DNA of 64,000 nucleotides from Sulfitobacter delicatus (GTDB lineage: Bacteria > Pseudomonadota > Alphaproteobacteria > Rhodobacterales > Rhodobacteraceae): the NCBI RefSeq assembly GCF_900102535.1, contig NZ_FNBP01000006.1, positions 140,263-204,262 on the forward strand, given 5' to 3'. Position 1 is the stretch's first letter; each line of letters begins with the position of its first letter. The translations under genes and the position numbers were made by a program. Below, one piece after another: positions 1 to 8,089 of the stretch. Below the pieces are notes generated by a model. That model was given only the letters and a program-made list of their open reading frames with translations. It ran no database searches and was not told the origin of the DNA.

Positions 1-263
1 ATGCCCGAAGCCGTCGCAAGGCCCGCTTCGGCGCCCTCAAGATTGGCGATGCGCTTTTCCAGATGGTCGAGCGTCGGGTTGCTGATCCGGGTGTAGAAAT
101 GCCCCTCGCGCTCGCCCGCGAACATGTCACCCCCGGCCTCGGCGGTCTCGAAGGTGAAAGTCGAGCTCATGTAGATCGGCGGGTTCAGCGCGCCCTGTTC
201 GTCTTGGGCGTTATAGCCGTGGTGGATCGCACGTGTGGCAAAGGATTTCTGGTTCTCGGTCAT
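1..263 (-). CDS. Cys/Met-metabolism PLP enzyme, methionine gamma-lyase-like (partial, N-terminal 87 codons)
   Basis: The reverse strand reads from an ATG at 261-263 off the left edge of the window, so only the N-terminus is present. It contains TRAIHHGY, LNPPIYMSSTF, YTRISNPT and LEKRIANLEGAEAGLATASGM, the standard N-terminal blocks of the trans-sulfuration PLP family (methionine gamma-lyase, cystathionine gamma-lyase, O-acetylhomoserine sulfhydrylase). The YTRISNPT block holds the Tyr/Arg that contact the PLP phosphate of the neighbouring subunit. The PLP lysine lies outside the window. Divergence from an Lrp/AsnC gene favours an amino-acid degradative role such as methionine gamma-lyase (methionine to methanethiol, ammonia and 2-oxobutyrate). 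The exact substrate cannot be settled from this fragment. Confidence 0.85.
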   Translation of the reverse strand, partial: MTENQKSFATRAIHHGYNAQDEQGALNPPIYMSSTFTFETAEAGGDMFAGEREGHFYTRISNPTLDHLEKRIANLEGAEAGLATASG

Positions 264-358
264 GGCATGCCCCTATCTGATTTTATGGGCATGATCGGAT
301 GGTCTTGGGGGCATTTGGTTGCTAATATATGCGCTAGCTAACGAGGATTTGGCATATC
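264..358. promoter_or_regulatory. Divergent promoter region between PLP lyase and Lrp gene, with inverted repeat
   Basis: This 95-bp gap separates two divergent genes. It contains an inverted repeat with 7-bp arms, CATGCCC at 266-272 and GGGCATG at 287-293. Nearer the Lrp gene is an AT-rich stretch, TTGCTAATATATGCGCTAGC at 318-337, of the kind Lrp/AsnC proteins bind. Control of both genes by the Lrp product is inference from the arrangement. Confidence 0.4.
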
Positions 359-838
359 ATGCCCCAAACACCCCAATTAGACGCAACGGATCGCAAGATC
401 ATTCGCGCTCTGCAACGCAATGGTCGGATGACCAACCTCGACTTGGCGCAAGAGGTAAACCTCTCGCCGTCACCCTGTCTGCGACGCCTGCGCGCTTTAG
501 AAAAGAACGGCGCTATCAAGGGCTATAGCGTAGAGGTGGACGCCAAGGCTTACGGCCTGCCGGTCACGGTGATGGTGCGGGTCTCGCTTGATGGCCACGA
601 TGAGGCGACGGTGCAACGGTTTGAAAGCCAGATCAAAGCGATCCCCGAGGTTCTGGAGTGCTTTGTGATGTCGGGATTGTCGGACTATCTGCTGCGTGTC
701 GTTGTGGGTGATCTGGAAGATTACGAACGCTTTGTGCGGGCGCGGTTGCATCCCATTGGCGGTATCGGCTCAATCGACACGAGCTTTGTCTACGGCGTGG
801 TCAAACGCAGTCAGGTCTATCCCGACATTAGCGGCTAA
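359..838 (+). CDS. Lrp/AsnC family transcriptional regulator
   Basis: A 159-residue protein of normal length for the family. Residues about 5-65 form the AsnC-type helix-turn-helix (LDATDRKIIRALQRNGR, then LSPSPCLRRLRALEKNGAIKGY). Residues about 70-150 form the RAM ligand-binding domain, with the family pattern VMSGLSDYLLRVVVGDLEDY. Such proteins usually sense an amino acid and control the adjacent gene. Here that gene is the divergent PLP lyase, so methionine, cysteine or a related compound is the likely effector. That last step is inference. Confidence 0.95.
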   Translation: MPQTPQLDATDRKIIRALQRNGRMTNLDLAQEVNLSPSPCLRRLRALEKNGAIKGYSVEVDAKAYGLPVTVMVRVSLDGHDEATVQRFESQIKAIPEVLECFVMSGLSDYLLRVVVGDLEDYERFVRARLHPIGGIGSIDTSFVYGVVKRSQVYPDISG

Positions 839-905
839 ACCACCTTTTGCGGTTTACAACCGGGGTAGCCTGTGGAGAGTTCGCCTTGAAATTCAGGAGA
901 TGCCC

Positions 906-1988
906 ATGAGCTTTGCCGCCACGCCCGCGCTGCAATCCGTTGTCGACCACGCGCTTGCCCATGAGACCGAATGGCCCCGGTCCATGTACCACCCCGACGG
1001 CAGCTATGTCGGCAACCGCGAGTGGAACGAGAGCGGGCCTTGGACCGAGATCGTGGGGCCCGTCAAACCGCGCGGCGGACCGGCGGGGGTGATCTTGCAG
1101 CGCGGCGAGCGCGTGGCCAGTTGGGGCGATACGACGCGGCCCGACATGACATTCTCCATCGCCAAGAGCTATCTGTCGGTGCTGGCGGGGCTGGCGGTGA
1201 AAGACGGGCTGATCGCGGACCTCGACGCGCAGGTGGGCGACAGCGTGCCGGGGCAGCATTTTTCAGGCGATCACAACGGGCGCATCACCTGGCGGCATAT
1301 GCTGCAGATGAACAGCGAATGGCGGGGCGAGATCTTTGGCAAGGACGATCAGGTCGACCACTACCGCCAGATCGGCGTAGGCGCGGACAACAGCCGCAAG
1401 GGCCAGTTGCGCGAAGTCGGCGCACCGGGCAGCTATTACGAATACAACGACGTGCGGGTGAATGCGCTGGCCTATGCGCTGCTGTGCCGTTTTGGTCGTC
1501 CTTTGCCAGAGGTGCTGCGGGAGCGGATCATGGACCCGATTGGCGCGTCCGGCGACTGGCGATGGGAGGGCTACTCGACCTCTTGGGTTGAACTGGGCGG
1601 CAAGCCTATGCAGTCGGTCACAGGCGGCGGACACTGGGGCGGCGGGCTGTTTATTGGAGCGGATGACCATGCCAAGTTTGGTCAGTTCATCTTGCAGAAT
1701 GGCCAGTGGAACGGGGAGCAAATCCTTCCCGAAGATTGGATGCAGCAGTCGCGCACCCCAACCCCTACCCTTGATAAATACGGTTTTCTTTGGTGGCTGA
1801 ACCGGGGGCAGGACGCGAACCCAAATCTGCCCGCTACCGCCTTTAGCGCGCAGGGTGCGGGCGGGCATTCGATCTGGATTGCGCCGGATCAGGAGATTGT
1901 CGCGGTGATGCGCTGGCTCGCGCCGCCGCATACGCCGAAGTTTTTGGAATTGCTCGTGGCGGCCTTGAACAGTCCCACCCGCAACTGA
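906..1988 (+). CDS. Serine hydrolase of the class C beta-lactamase / penicillin-binding-protein-like superfamily
   Basis: A 360-residue protein. The reading frame is open further upstream, but ATG 906 is chosen because AGGAG (895-899) sits 6 nt before it. The nucleophile motif S-x-x-K is SIAK at residues 84-87, and the Tyr motif is YEYNDVRVN near residue 180. A glycine-rich HSIWIAP segment near the C-terminus takes the place of the KTG box. No signal peptide is apparent, so it is probably cytoplasmic and acts as an esterase, amidase or D-aminopeptidase rather than as a resistance beta-lactamase. It is followed 19 bp later by an aminotransferase, probably in the same operon. The substrate is unknown. 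Confidence 0.85.
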   Translation: MSFAATPALQSVVDHALAHETEWPRSMYHPDGSYVGNREWNESGPWTEIVGPVKPRGGPAGVILQRGERVASWGDTTRPDMTFSIAKSYLSVLAGLAVKDGLIADLDAQVGDSVPGQHFSGDHNGRITWRHMLQMNSEWRGEIFGKDDQVDHYRQIGVGADNSRKGQLREVGAPGSYYEYNDVRVNALAYALLCRFGRPLPEVLRERIMDPIGASGDWRWEGYSTSWVELGGKPMQSVTGGGHWGGGLFIGADDHAKFGQFILQNGQWNGEQILPEDWMQQSRTPTPTLDKYGFLWWLNRGQDANPNLPATAFSAQGAGGHSIWIAPDQEIVAVMRWLAPPHTPKFLELLVAALNSPTRN

Positions 1989-2007
1989 CCATCAAGGGGA
2001 TCACAGA

Positions 2008-3159
2008 ATGGATATTAAAACCTTCGGCGTCGAAATGTGGATGAACGAGTTCGAGAACCACTGCCGCTACAATCTTGCCGAGACCTGCGTGGATTCGATC
2101 ACTTTGGGTGAGTTGATCGACATGGCTGGCGTCGACAACAGCGTGCTGGGCGAACTGCGCGAAATGCGGATGGGCTATGGTGCGATTGAAGGCTCGGACC
2201 GGCTGCGCGACGCGGTGGCCGGGCTTTACGAAGCGCAGACGCGCGAGAACGTGTTGACGACACATGGCACCATCGGGGCCAACGCGCTGGTCCATCAAAC
2301 GCTTATCAGCCGCGGTGACCATGTTATCGCAATCGTGCCAACCTATCAGCAGCACTACTCCATCCCCGAGAGCATTGGAGCAGAGGTAGAGCTGCTGCAC
2401 CTGCGGGCGGAGAACGGTTTTCTACCCGACCTGGACGAGTTGCGCGCCATGATGCGCCCCGACACGCGGATGATCGCGACCAACAACCCCAACAACCCCA
2501 CCGGCGCACTGATGGGCCGCGACATGCTGGCTGAAATCGCCGAGATCGCGAAGGGCAGCGATGCCTGGGTGCTTTGCGACGAGGTTTACCGCGGGACGGA
2601 TCAGGCGGGGGACGGCTATACAGTTTCGATCTGCGATCTTTACGACAAGGGCATCAGCACCGCGGGGATGTCAAAAGCCTATTCGCTCGCGGGTTTGCGG
2701 GTCGGTTGGGTCGTCGGGCCGCGCGACTTGCTGGAGCGGATCATGGTCCATCGCGACTACAACACGATTTCGGTGGGCCGGATCGACGAATATTTCTCTG
2801 CCATAGCGCTCGAAAACCGTGACAAGATCCTCGCCCGCGCACATGCCATCACGCGAGAGAACCTTGCCATTCTGGCGGAGTGGGTCGAGGGCGAGTCACT
2901 GATCTCTTGGGTGAAACCGAAGGCGGGGACCACCGCGTTGGTGAAATACGACCTGCCGTTGCCATCGCGGGATTTTTGTACGCAGTTGCTTGAGGAAGAG
3001 GGCGTGCTCTTCACCCCCGGCAGTGCGATGGACATGGAGGGCTGGCTGCGGATCGGATATGCTAATCCGACCGAAGATTTACGCGCCGGGCTGAAGCGCG
3101 TCTCGGCCTTCCTCGCCCGCCAGAATGCGAAGTCAGTGGAGACTGTCGATCAGCTTTGA
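2008..3159 (+). CDS. PLP-dependent aminotransferase, class I/II (fold type I)
   Basis: A 383-residue enzyme with the aspartate-aminotransferase-fold signatures: NNPNNPTGA near residues 159-167, CDEVYRG near 190 with the Asp that pairs with the pyridine nitrogen, and AGMSKAYSLAGLRVGW carrying the Schiff-base lysine at about residue 223. A conserved C-terminal arginine is present in the LRIGYAN segment. It follows the serine hydrolase gene by 19 bp. It ends inside the convergent ArgE-type gene, so the two 3' ends overlap by 27 bp. Neighbouring amino-acid genes suggest an amino-acid substrate, but none is specified by the sequence. Confidence 0.9.
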   Translation: MDIKTFGVEMWMNEFENHCRYNLAETCVDSITLGELIDMAGVDNSVLGELREMRMGYGAIEGSDRLRDAVAGLYEAQTRENVLTTHGTIGANALVHQTLISRGDHVIAIVPTYQQHYSIPESIGAEVELLHLRAENGFLPDLDELRAMMRPDTRMIATNNPNNPTGALMGRDMLAEIAEIAKGSDAWVLCDEVYRGTDQAGDGYTVSICDLYDKGISTAGMSKAYSLAGLRVGWVVGPRDLLERIMVHRDYNTISVGRIDEYFSAIALENRDKILARAHAITRENLAILAEWVEGESLISWVKPKAGTTALVKYDLPLPSRDFCTQLLEEEGVLFTPGSAMDMEGWLRIGYANPTEDLRAGLKRVSAFLARQNAKSVETVDQL

Positions 3160-4284
3160 TAGAAATGCGGCGCCACGGTGCAGCTCATCAGCGGTGATAT
3201 ATTCATCCGCCTGATGGGCCTGCGCGATGTTGCCGGGGCCACAGACCACCGTGGCATAGCCGGCAGTTTGGAAATGTCCGGCCTCTGTTTGATAGGCCAC
3301 GAGATTGTCGGAGTTATCGCCCGTCAGCCGACGCGCCAATTCCTCAGCAGCGTTGCCGGGTTCGGGTGCGAGTGCCGGGGCAATGTCGATATCGCTAAGC
3401 GTTACACTGGCCTCGGGGTGACTCTCCCGCATTGCGGCTTCAACTTTAGCAGCCTCGGCGCGGTAGGCGGCAACCCAGTCTTCGGCGGTCTGGGGCGGGA
3501 CATACCGGATGTCGCTTTCAAAGATGCATTCGTCCGGCACGGTATTGAGCGCCGTGCCTCCGGTAATGGTTCCAACCTGAAGCGTCGTAAAGGCGGGGTC
3601 GAAACCACTGTGTGATGCCGTGGCTTTCTGCAGCGCCATCTGCTGTTCATGCCATTCGATCAGCGGCAAAGCGTAAGCGATCGCCGAAACCCCGCGCCCG
3701 GGGTTCGAGCTATGCGCCGCCAAGCCTCGTAGGGTGGTCTTGATGCCGATCCCGCCCTTATGGCCGGTCACCACTTTCATCTGCGTGGGCTCCCCCACGA
3801 TCACGCTTTCTGCGCGGGGGTAATGCTGCGCAAGTACGTCGATAAGGGGCAGGGTGCCGAGGCAGCCGGGCTCCTCATCATAGGAAAACGCCAGTTGTAT
3901 CGGGCGCGCCAGAGGTTGCGCCAACATCTGCGGGACTGCTGCCAATACAAGCGCCACAAACCCCTTCATGTCGCAGGTGCCGCGCCCGTAGTAGCGCCCG
4001 TCTTCCAGCGTCAGTGCCCAAGGATTATGCCGCCAAGATTGCCCCTCGGTCGGCACCACATCGGTATGGCCCGAGAGGATCACGCCGCCTTCGGTTTTCG
4101 GCCCGATATGGGCAATCAGCCCTTCCTTTGCTCCGCTTTCATCCGGAAAGATGTGATGCTCTACCCCAAGCTCGCTCAGGTAGTCCGACACGAAGGCGAC
4201 CAGCACGCGGTTCGACTGGTGCGATACGGTGGGGAAGGCGACTAACGTTTCAAGCAGTCTTGCCGCGTTACTGATATCGCTCAT
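3133..4284 (-). CDS. M20 family metallopeptidase, ArgE-type N-acetylornithine deacetylase-like
   Basis: A 383-residue enzyme with the M20 metal-site motifs: SGHTDVVP, GRGTCDMKG (the bridging Asp) and YDEEPGCLG with the catalytic/ligand Glu pair. A dimerization domain lies in the middle and a C-terminal metal-ligand His in the GNIAQAHQADEY segment. Members hydrolyse N-acyl amino acids, typically N-acetyl-L-ornithine. Its start overlaps the stop of the upstream YheO-like regulator by 4 bp, so the two are co-transcribed. It faces a divergent ornithine-cyclodeaminase-family gene, which favours a catabolic role on an N-acyl amino acid over arginine biosynthesis. That reading is inference. Confidence 0.88.
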   Translation of the reverse strand: MSDISNAARLLETLVAFPTVSHQSNRVLVAFVSDYLSELGVEHHIFPDESGAKEGLIAHIGPKTEGGVILSGHTDVVPTEGQSWRHNPWALTLEDGRYYGRGTCDMKGFVALVLAAVPQMLAQPLARPIQLAFSYDEEPGCLGTLPLIDVLAQHYPRAESVIVGEPTQMKVVTGHKGGIGIKTTLRGLAAHSSNPGRGVSAIAYALPLIEWHEQQMALQKATASHSGFDPAFTTLQVGTITGGTALNTVPDECIFESDIRYVPPQTAEDWVAAYRAEAAKVEAAMRESHPEASVTLSDIDIAPALAPEPGNAAEELARRLTGDNSDNLVAYQTEAGHFQTAGYATVVCGPGNIAQAHQADEYITADELHRGAAFLSKLIDSLH

Positions 4285-4901
4285 TCGGCCTCTCCCTCAC
4301 TGCGCGCCTTTAGATCGTTGTAGATCGTCGCCCTGCTGACCCCGACCATTCGCGCCACATAGGCAGCGGCGTGTCGTTCGGCCAAAGCGCCGGATGCTGA
4401 AAGGTCACCCACCAGCGCGCGCCTATCGTCGCGGCCGAGCGCGTCGATCCTGAGCCCCCGGTCACGGCACCAAGCGCTGGCATAGCTGTTCAGACGGTCA
4501 TGCCAGTCATTGCGCAAAAGCTCCTGCGGCTTTTCCGTCTCCAGTGGGGCCGGACCAAGCGCTTGTGCCACGCGGCGCAGGGCCAACAGATCGGCCTGAT
4601 CGTGGTTAATGCAGATGACATAGGCCGCTGTCCCGTCCGCGCGGCGCTGCTGGATGCTGATCGAGCGCAGGGTGGCGCCGTCCCAATTCACCTTCTCATA
4701 GGGGCCAATCACCGGGGCATCGCCGAGCTCGATCTCGTGCATATTGGACGCATCGCCGACGCTACGCTGTGACATCGGGTTGGCAATATGGGCGATGCGC
4801 TCGGCGGCGAGGTCATGGACGACGACCTCCACCCGCGAACCAAAGAGGCAAGCGATGGCATCCGCCGTGGCACAGGCATTGTCGAAGAGGAGATCAGACA
4901 T
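4281..4901 (-). CDS. YheO/DauR-like transcriptional regulator (PAS-like domain plus C-terminal HTH)
   Basis: A 206-residue protein. Residues about 8-115 resemble the YheO-type PAS-like domain (DLAAERIAHIANP, ICINHDQ). Residues about 145-205 form the C-terminal HTH typical of this family, ending in MVGVSRATIYNDLKA. The best-known relative is DauR, which represses D-arginine catabolic genes in Pseudomonas. It is followed by the ArgE-type gene with a 4-bp overlap and is divergent from the cyclodeaminase/dehydratase/peptidase genes, which it probably controls. The effector is unknown. Confidence 0.85.
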   Translation of the reverse strand: MSDLLFDNACATADAIACLFGSRVEVVVHDLAAERIAHIANPMSQRSVGDASNMHEIELGDAPVIGPYEKVNWDGATLRSISIQQRRADGTAAYVICINHDQADLLALRRVAQALGPAPLETEKPQELLRNDWHDRLNSYASAWCRDRGLRIDALGRDDRRALVGDLSASGALAERHAAAYVARMVGVSRATIYNDLKARSEGEAE

Positions 4902-4920
4902 TCAAAGGCCAGCCTGTCGA

Positions 4921-4949
4921 TTGACACAAAATTTTAAATTAGATAATTC
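4921..4949 (+). promoter_or_regulatory. Putative sigma-70 promoter for the cyclodeaminase-family operon
   Basis: TTGACA at 4921-4926 is a perfect -35 match. It is followed, after 17 nt of AT-rich sequence (including AAAATTTTAAATT), by TAATTC at 4944-4949 as a possible -10. This would leave a leader of about 40 nt before the GTG at 4991. The AT-rich spacer could also hold the operator for the YheO-like regulator. Confidence 0.5.
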
Positions 4950-4990
4950 AATCCAGAAATCGGGTCAACCGACCGGATAGGGGGCGCCAA

Positions 4991-5956
4991 GTGATTGATC
5001 TGAACAAAAGTCAAATTCAGGACTGTTTTGACCTACAAACAGCAGCGCGGGCAATCGAAAACGCCTACATCGCCTCTGCCGAAGGCCGCGTGCAGGCGCC
5101 GCCAGTGACCTATCTGGGTTTTGAAGACGCCAATGGTGATTGCCATGTGAAGACCGGCCATGTGCAGGGCACGGAAGGTTTTGTCATCAAAGTTGCCACG
5201 GGCTTTTACGACAATCCGGCCAAAGGGCTTCCCAGTTCGAACGGCCTAAACCTGATGTTCTCGGCCACTACCGGCGCGCCGCTGGCGATCCTGCGGGATG
5301 AAGGCTGGCTCACCGATATGCGCACCGGATTGGGCGGCGCGATTGCGAGCCGCGCGCTTGGGGTCGACGGGTTTAAGGGGGTGCTGATTGTTGGCACCGG
5401 GCTGCAATGCCGTTTTCAAGCGCGCTGTTTGCAGGCGCTGATCCCGGAGCGAAAGCTATCCTTTACCATATGCGGCCGGGATGCGGCTAAGGCGGAAACG
5501 GCCTGCGCGGAACTGCAAGGTGACGGACTCTCCGCCAACACGGCGACTGACCTTGAGGCCGCCACCCGCGCGGCGCAGGTTGTCATCACCACAACGCCCG
5601 CAAAAATGCCCCTGATCCAGCGCGAATGGGTTACACCGGGGACGCATATCACCGCGGTTGGTGCCGATAGCCCCGGCAAGCAGGAACTGGCGACCGATCT
5701 TGTCGCCGCCGCCGATCTGTTGGTCTGCGATTTGGCCGCACAGTCGCTGCACCACGGTGAATTTGCACGTGCCGAGGCCGAGGGGCGCCGTGCCGACGAG
5801 GTGATTGCCTTGGGTCACATCCTTTCGGGCGCCCATCCGGGCCGCGCTGATAACAAGCAGATCACCATTGCCGACCTTACCGGGCTTGCGGTTCAAGATG
5901 CTGCGATTTCTCTCGCGGTGCTCGAGGCCAGAAATACCGAACACTCATCCAACTGA
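4991..5956 (+). CDS. Ornithine cyclodeaminase / mu-crystallin family protein (probable imino-acid reductase or cyclodeaminase)
   Basis: A 321-residue protein starting at GTG 4991. The family hallmarks are LTDMRTGLGGAIASRAL, the NAD-binding stretch LIVGTGLQCRFQARCL, TTTPAKMPLI, and the C-terminal ITIADLTGLAVQDAAIS. Family members include ornithine cyclodeaminase, ketimine reductases, iminosuccinate reductase BhcD and EutC. The next gene, in a 1-bp stop/start overlap, is a threonine-dehydratase-family enzyme. That pairing is the one seen in BhcB/BhcD and EutB/EutC, where a dehydratase makes an imine that the reductase reduces. An imine-reducing role is therefore likelier here than true ornithine cyclization, but this is inference. 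Confidence 0.85.
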   Translation: MIDLNKSQIQDCFDLQTAARAIENAYIASAEGRVQAPPVTYLGFEDANGDCHVKTGHVQGTEGFVIKVATGFYDNPAKGLPSSNGLNLMFSATTGAPLAILRDEGWLTDMRTGLGGAIASRALGVDGFKGVLIVGTGLQCRFQARCLQALIPERKLSFTICGRDAAKAETACAELQGDGLSANTATDLEAATRAAQVVITTTPAKMPLIQREWVTPGTHITAVGADSPGKQELATDLVAAADLLVCDLAAQSLHHGEFARAEAEGRRADEVIALGHILSGAHPGRADNKQITIADLTGLAVQDAAISLAVLEARNTEHSSN

Positions 5957-6936
5957 TGGAAAACACTATGTCTCCTGTCTCCGACCTCATCTCTCAATCC
6001 GCCGCCCGTTCCTGTGCCGTGCATCGCAAGATTGCAGGCGCCATCAGCCGCACCCCGGTTATCGCGTCGCGCCTGGCGCTGCCGGAAGGAACGCAATTGC
6101 TCTACAAGGCTGAGAACTTCCAGCACACCGGCTCTTTTAAACTGCGCGGGGCGAGCGCCAAGTTGACCACCGTGCCGCTTGACCGGCCTGTCATTACCGC
6201 TTCGTCCGGCAACCACGGCATTGCCTGTTCGCTCGCGGCCCAGACCACCGGGCATGAGTTGATCGTGGTGCTGCCGGAAACCGTCGTCGCCAAAAAGCGT
6301 CAGACGATCGAGTCCTTCGGCACCAAGGTCGTAATCCACGGCGCGGATGCGTCGCTGTCGGAACTGCACGCGCAGCAGTTGGCTGAGGCGGAAGGCTATA
6401 CCTATATCTCGCCCTATAACGACGCAGAGGTAATCGCGGGGCAGGGGACCGCGGCGCTGGAACTGCTGGACCAGATCGGCAAGGTCGACAACGTGTTCGT
6501 CTCTATGGGCGGCGGCGGTCTGATCTCTGGCATGGGTTCGGTGATCAAAGAGTTTTCGCCCCAGACCCGCGTGATCGGCGTGAGTGCCAGCAACAGTTGC
6601 GCACTGGCGGCGTCGATCGAGGCGGGGCAGATCGTGGAAACCGAACACCTCGATACGCTCGCCGATGGCGTCGCAGGCGGGGTGGACTCGGATTCCCTGA
6701 CGCTGCCCATGGCCAGCGAGGTCATTGATCAGATCGTGCATTGCGACGAAGAGCAGATTGCCGCTGCCCTGAAGGTGCTGGCTTGGGAAGAAAACATGCT
6801 GGTCGAAGGCGCCGCGGGTCTCGCGCTCGCGGCCTATCTGGCGAACCAAGACGCCTATGCAGGCCAGACCTCTGCCGTGTTGCTCTGCGGCGGGAACTAC
6901 GAGGTGGCGCAGTTGCGCAGGGTGATCTCGGCGTAA
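5956..6936 (+). CDS. Threonine dehydratase-family PLP enzyme (hydroxy-amino-acid dehydratase)
   Basis: A 326-residue fold type II PLP enzyme without a C-terminal ACT regulatory domain, so it is of the catabolic type. HTGSFKLRGA carries the PLP lysine (about residue 62), SSGNHG is the substrate loop, and GGGGLISG is the phosphate-binding glycine loop. ATG 5956 overlaps the preceding TGA by 1 bp; ATG 5968 is an alternative start. Relatives dehydrate L-threonine or L-serine, beta-hydroxyaspartate (BhcB) or hydroxyectoine-derived compounds (EutB). Coupling to the cyclodeaminase-family gene suggests a joint dehydration/reduction of a beta-hydroxy amino acid. Confidence 0.85.
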   Translation: MENTMSPVSDLISQSAARSCAVHRKIAGAISRTPVIASRLALPEGTQLLYKAENFQHTGSFKLRGASAKLTTVPLDRPVITASSGNHGIACSLAAQTTGHELIVVLPETVVAKKRQTIESFGTKVVIHGADASLSELHAQQLAEAEGYTYISPYNDAEVIAGQGTAALELLDQIGKVDNVFVSMGGGGLISGMGSVIKEFSPQTRVIGVSASNSCALAASIEAGQIVETEHLDTLADGVAGGVDSDSLTLPMASEVIDQIVHCDEEQIAAALKVLAWEENMLVEGAAGLALAAYLANQDAYAGQTSAVLLCGGNYEVAQLRRVISA

Positions 6937-6956
6937 CCGGGGCGGAGTGGTGCTAG

Positions 6957-7991
6957 ATGAGAGACCTGCTGAACTGTAGCGCATGGTGGACGCTGCCGAC
7001 GGGGCCCACCAATACGATCTGCGATATTGCCGGTATCACTGTTGGCAATGAAAGCCTGCGCGGGGAGGGCGAATGCAGCGGTGTGACTGCGGTTCTGCCA
7101 CATCAAGATGACCTCTTTGCGCGCCCTGTGCCTGCTGGTATTGCGGTGCTCAACGGTTTCGGCAAAAGCGCGGGCTTAATGCAGGTTGAGGAACTCGGCG
7201 AAATCGAGACACCCATCCTTTTGACCAATACCTTCGCTGTCGGCACCTGTTCTACCGCGCTGATCCGGCGGGCGATTGCCGCTGATCCCGAAATCGGACG
7301 CCGCAAATGCACGGTCAATCCGGTGGTTCTGGAATGTAACGACGGGACGGTGAACGACATCCAAGCGCTTGCTGTGACGGAAGACCACGCAAATGCCGCC
7401 ATCGCTGCTGCCGCGTCGCGGTTCGATCAAGGGACGGTCGGCGCGGGCAGTGGAATGAAAACCTTCGGCTATGCGGGCGGGATCGGGTCGTCCTCTCGCC
7501 GGGTTGACCTCCCGGGTGGTGCGGGTTTTGGACTGGGGGCTTTGGTGCTGTCGAACTTCGGCCAGCAAGCGGCGCTTCGGGTCTTGGGACAGCAGATACC
7601 GCCTCCGCAGGGTGCGGGCGGCGGCGATCCGGACAAAGGATCGATTATCATCCTTCTCGCGACCGATGCACCGCTCTGCGCGCGGCAGCTGACGCGCGTA
7701 GCCCGCCGCAGCGCTGCTGCCCTTGGGCGGTTGGGCAGCCATATCGGCCACCAAAGCGGCGACATCGCTTTGGCCTTTTCCACCGCCAATAGTGTGCCGC
7801 GTGACAGCGGTGACACTTTTGCCGCGACACGCCTGAATGAAAGCCGCATGGATACGTTTTTTGTCGCTGCGGTCGAAGCTGTCGAGGAAGCCGTTCTGAA
7901 CGCGCTTTGGCATGCGGTGCCGCAGCGTGGCTATGATGGGTCGATCTTACCTTCGTTCCGGGAACGGGTTGCTGCGTATTTCGCGCAATAG
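6957..7991 (+). CDS. P1 family (DmpA/BapA-like) self-processing aminopeptidase
   Basis: A 344-residue Ntn-type hydrolase of the DmpA family. The proenzyme cleaves itself before a serine that then becomes the nucleophile. Here the expected site is Gly228-Ser229, within KGSIIILLATDAPL. The family blocks NTFAVGTCST, VGAGSGMKTFGYAGG and the C-terminal SGDIALAFSTAN are present. Relatives remove N-terminal D- or beta-amino acids from small peptides and amides. It lies 20 bp downstream of the dehydratase, so the operon probably releases an unusual amino acid and then degrades it. A second member of the same family lies at 45229-46320. Confidence 0.92.
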   Translation: MRDLLNCSAWWTLPTGPTNTICDIAGITVGNESLRGEGECSGVTAVLPHQDDLFARPVPAGIAVLNGFGKSAGLMQVEELGEIETPILLTNTFAVGTCSTALIRRAIAADPEIGRRKCTVNPVVLECNDGTVNDIQALAVTEDHANAAIAAAASRFDQGTVGAGSGMKTFGYAGGIGSSSRRVDLPGGAGFGLGALVLSNFGQQAALRVLGQQIPPPQGAGGGDPDKGSIIILLATDAPLCARQLTRVARRSAAALGRLGSHIGHQSGDIALAFSTANSVPRDSGDTFAATRLNESRMDTFFVAAVEAVEEAVLNALWHAVPQRGYDGSILPSFRERVAAYFAQ

Positions 7992-8089
7992 ACGGGAATG
8001 CTCTATGACATCTCACACCAGTCCGGCGCAAACCGTTGCTGGTCTTTCAGGCGCAGCCTGTGGCTAACTTCGGGAATGGAGGAATCGGC

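Noticed and set aside
318..337. TAATATATGC near the Lrp gene as a fourth GntR site
   Set aside because: It differs from TAATATATCA at a half-site position, and the genes around it are unrelated to sugar acids.
906..1988. Antibiotic-resistance beta-lactamase
   Set aside because: The S-x-x-K and Tyr motifs are present, but there is no signal peptide and no clear KTG box. A cytoplasmic esterase or peptidase fits better.
3195..3204. TGATATATTC inside the ArgE-type gene as an operator
   Set aside because: It is within coding sequence near the 3' end and is not an exact match.
4991..6936. Ectoine (eutBC) or beta-hydroxyaspartate (bhcBD) cluster
   Set aside because: The enzyme families match, but the ectoine hydrolase/deacetylase and the hydroxyaspartate aldolase/aminotransferase partners are not adjacent.
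5893..6984. 363-codon minus-strand open frame
   Set aside because: It lies opposite the dehydratase gene, is rich in His, Arg and Gln as GC-rich shadows are, and has no recognisable motif.
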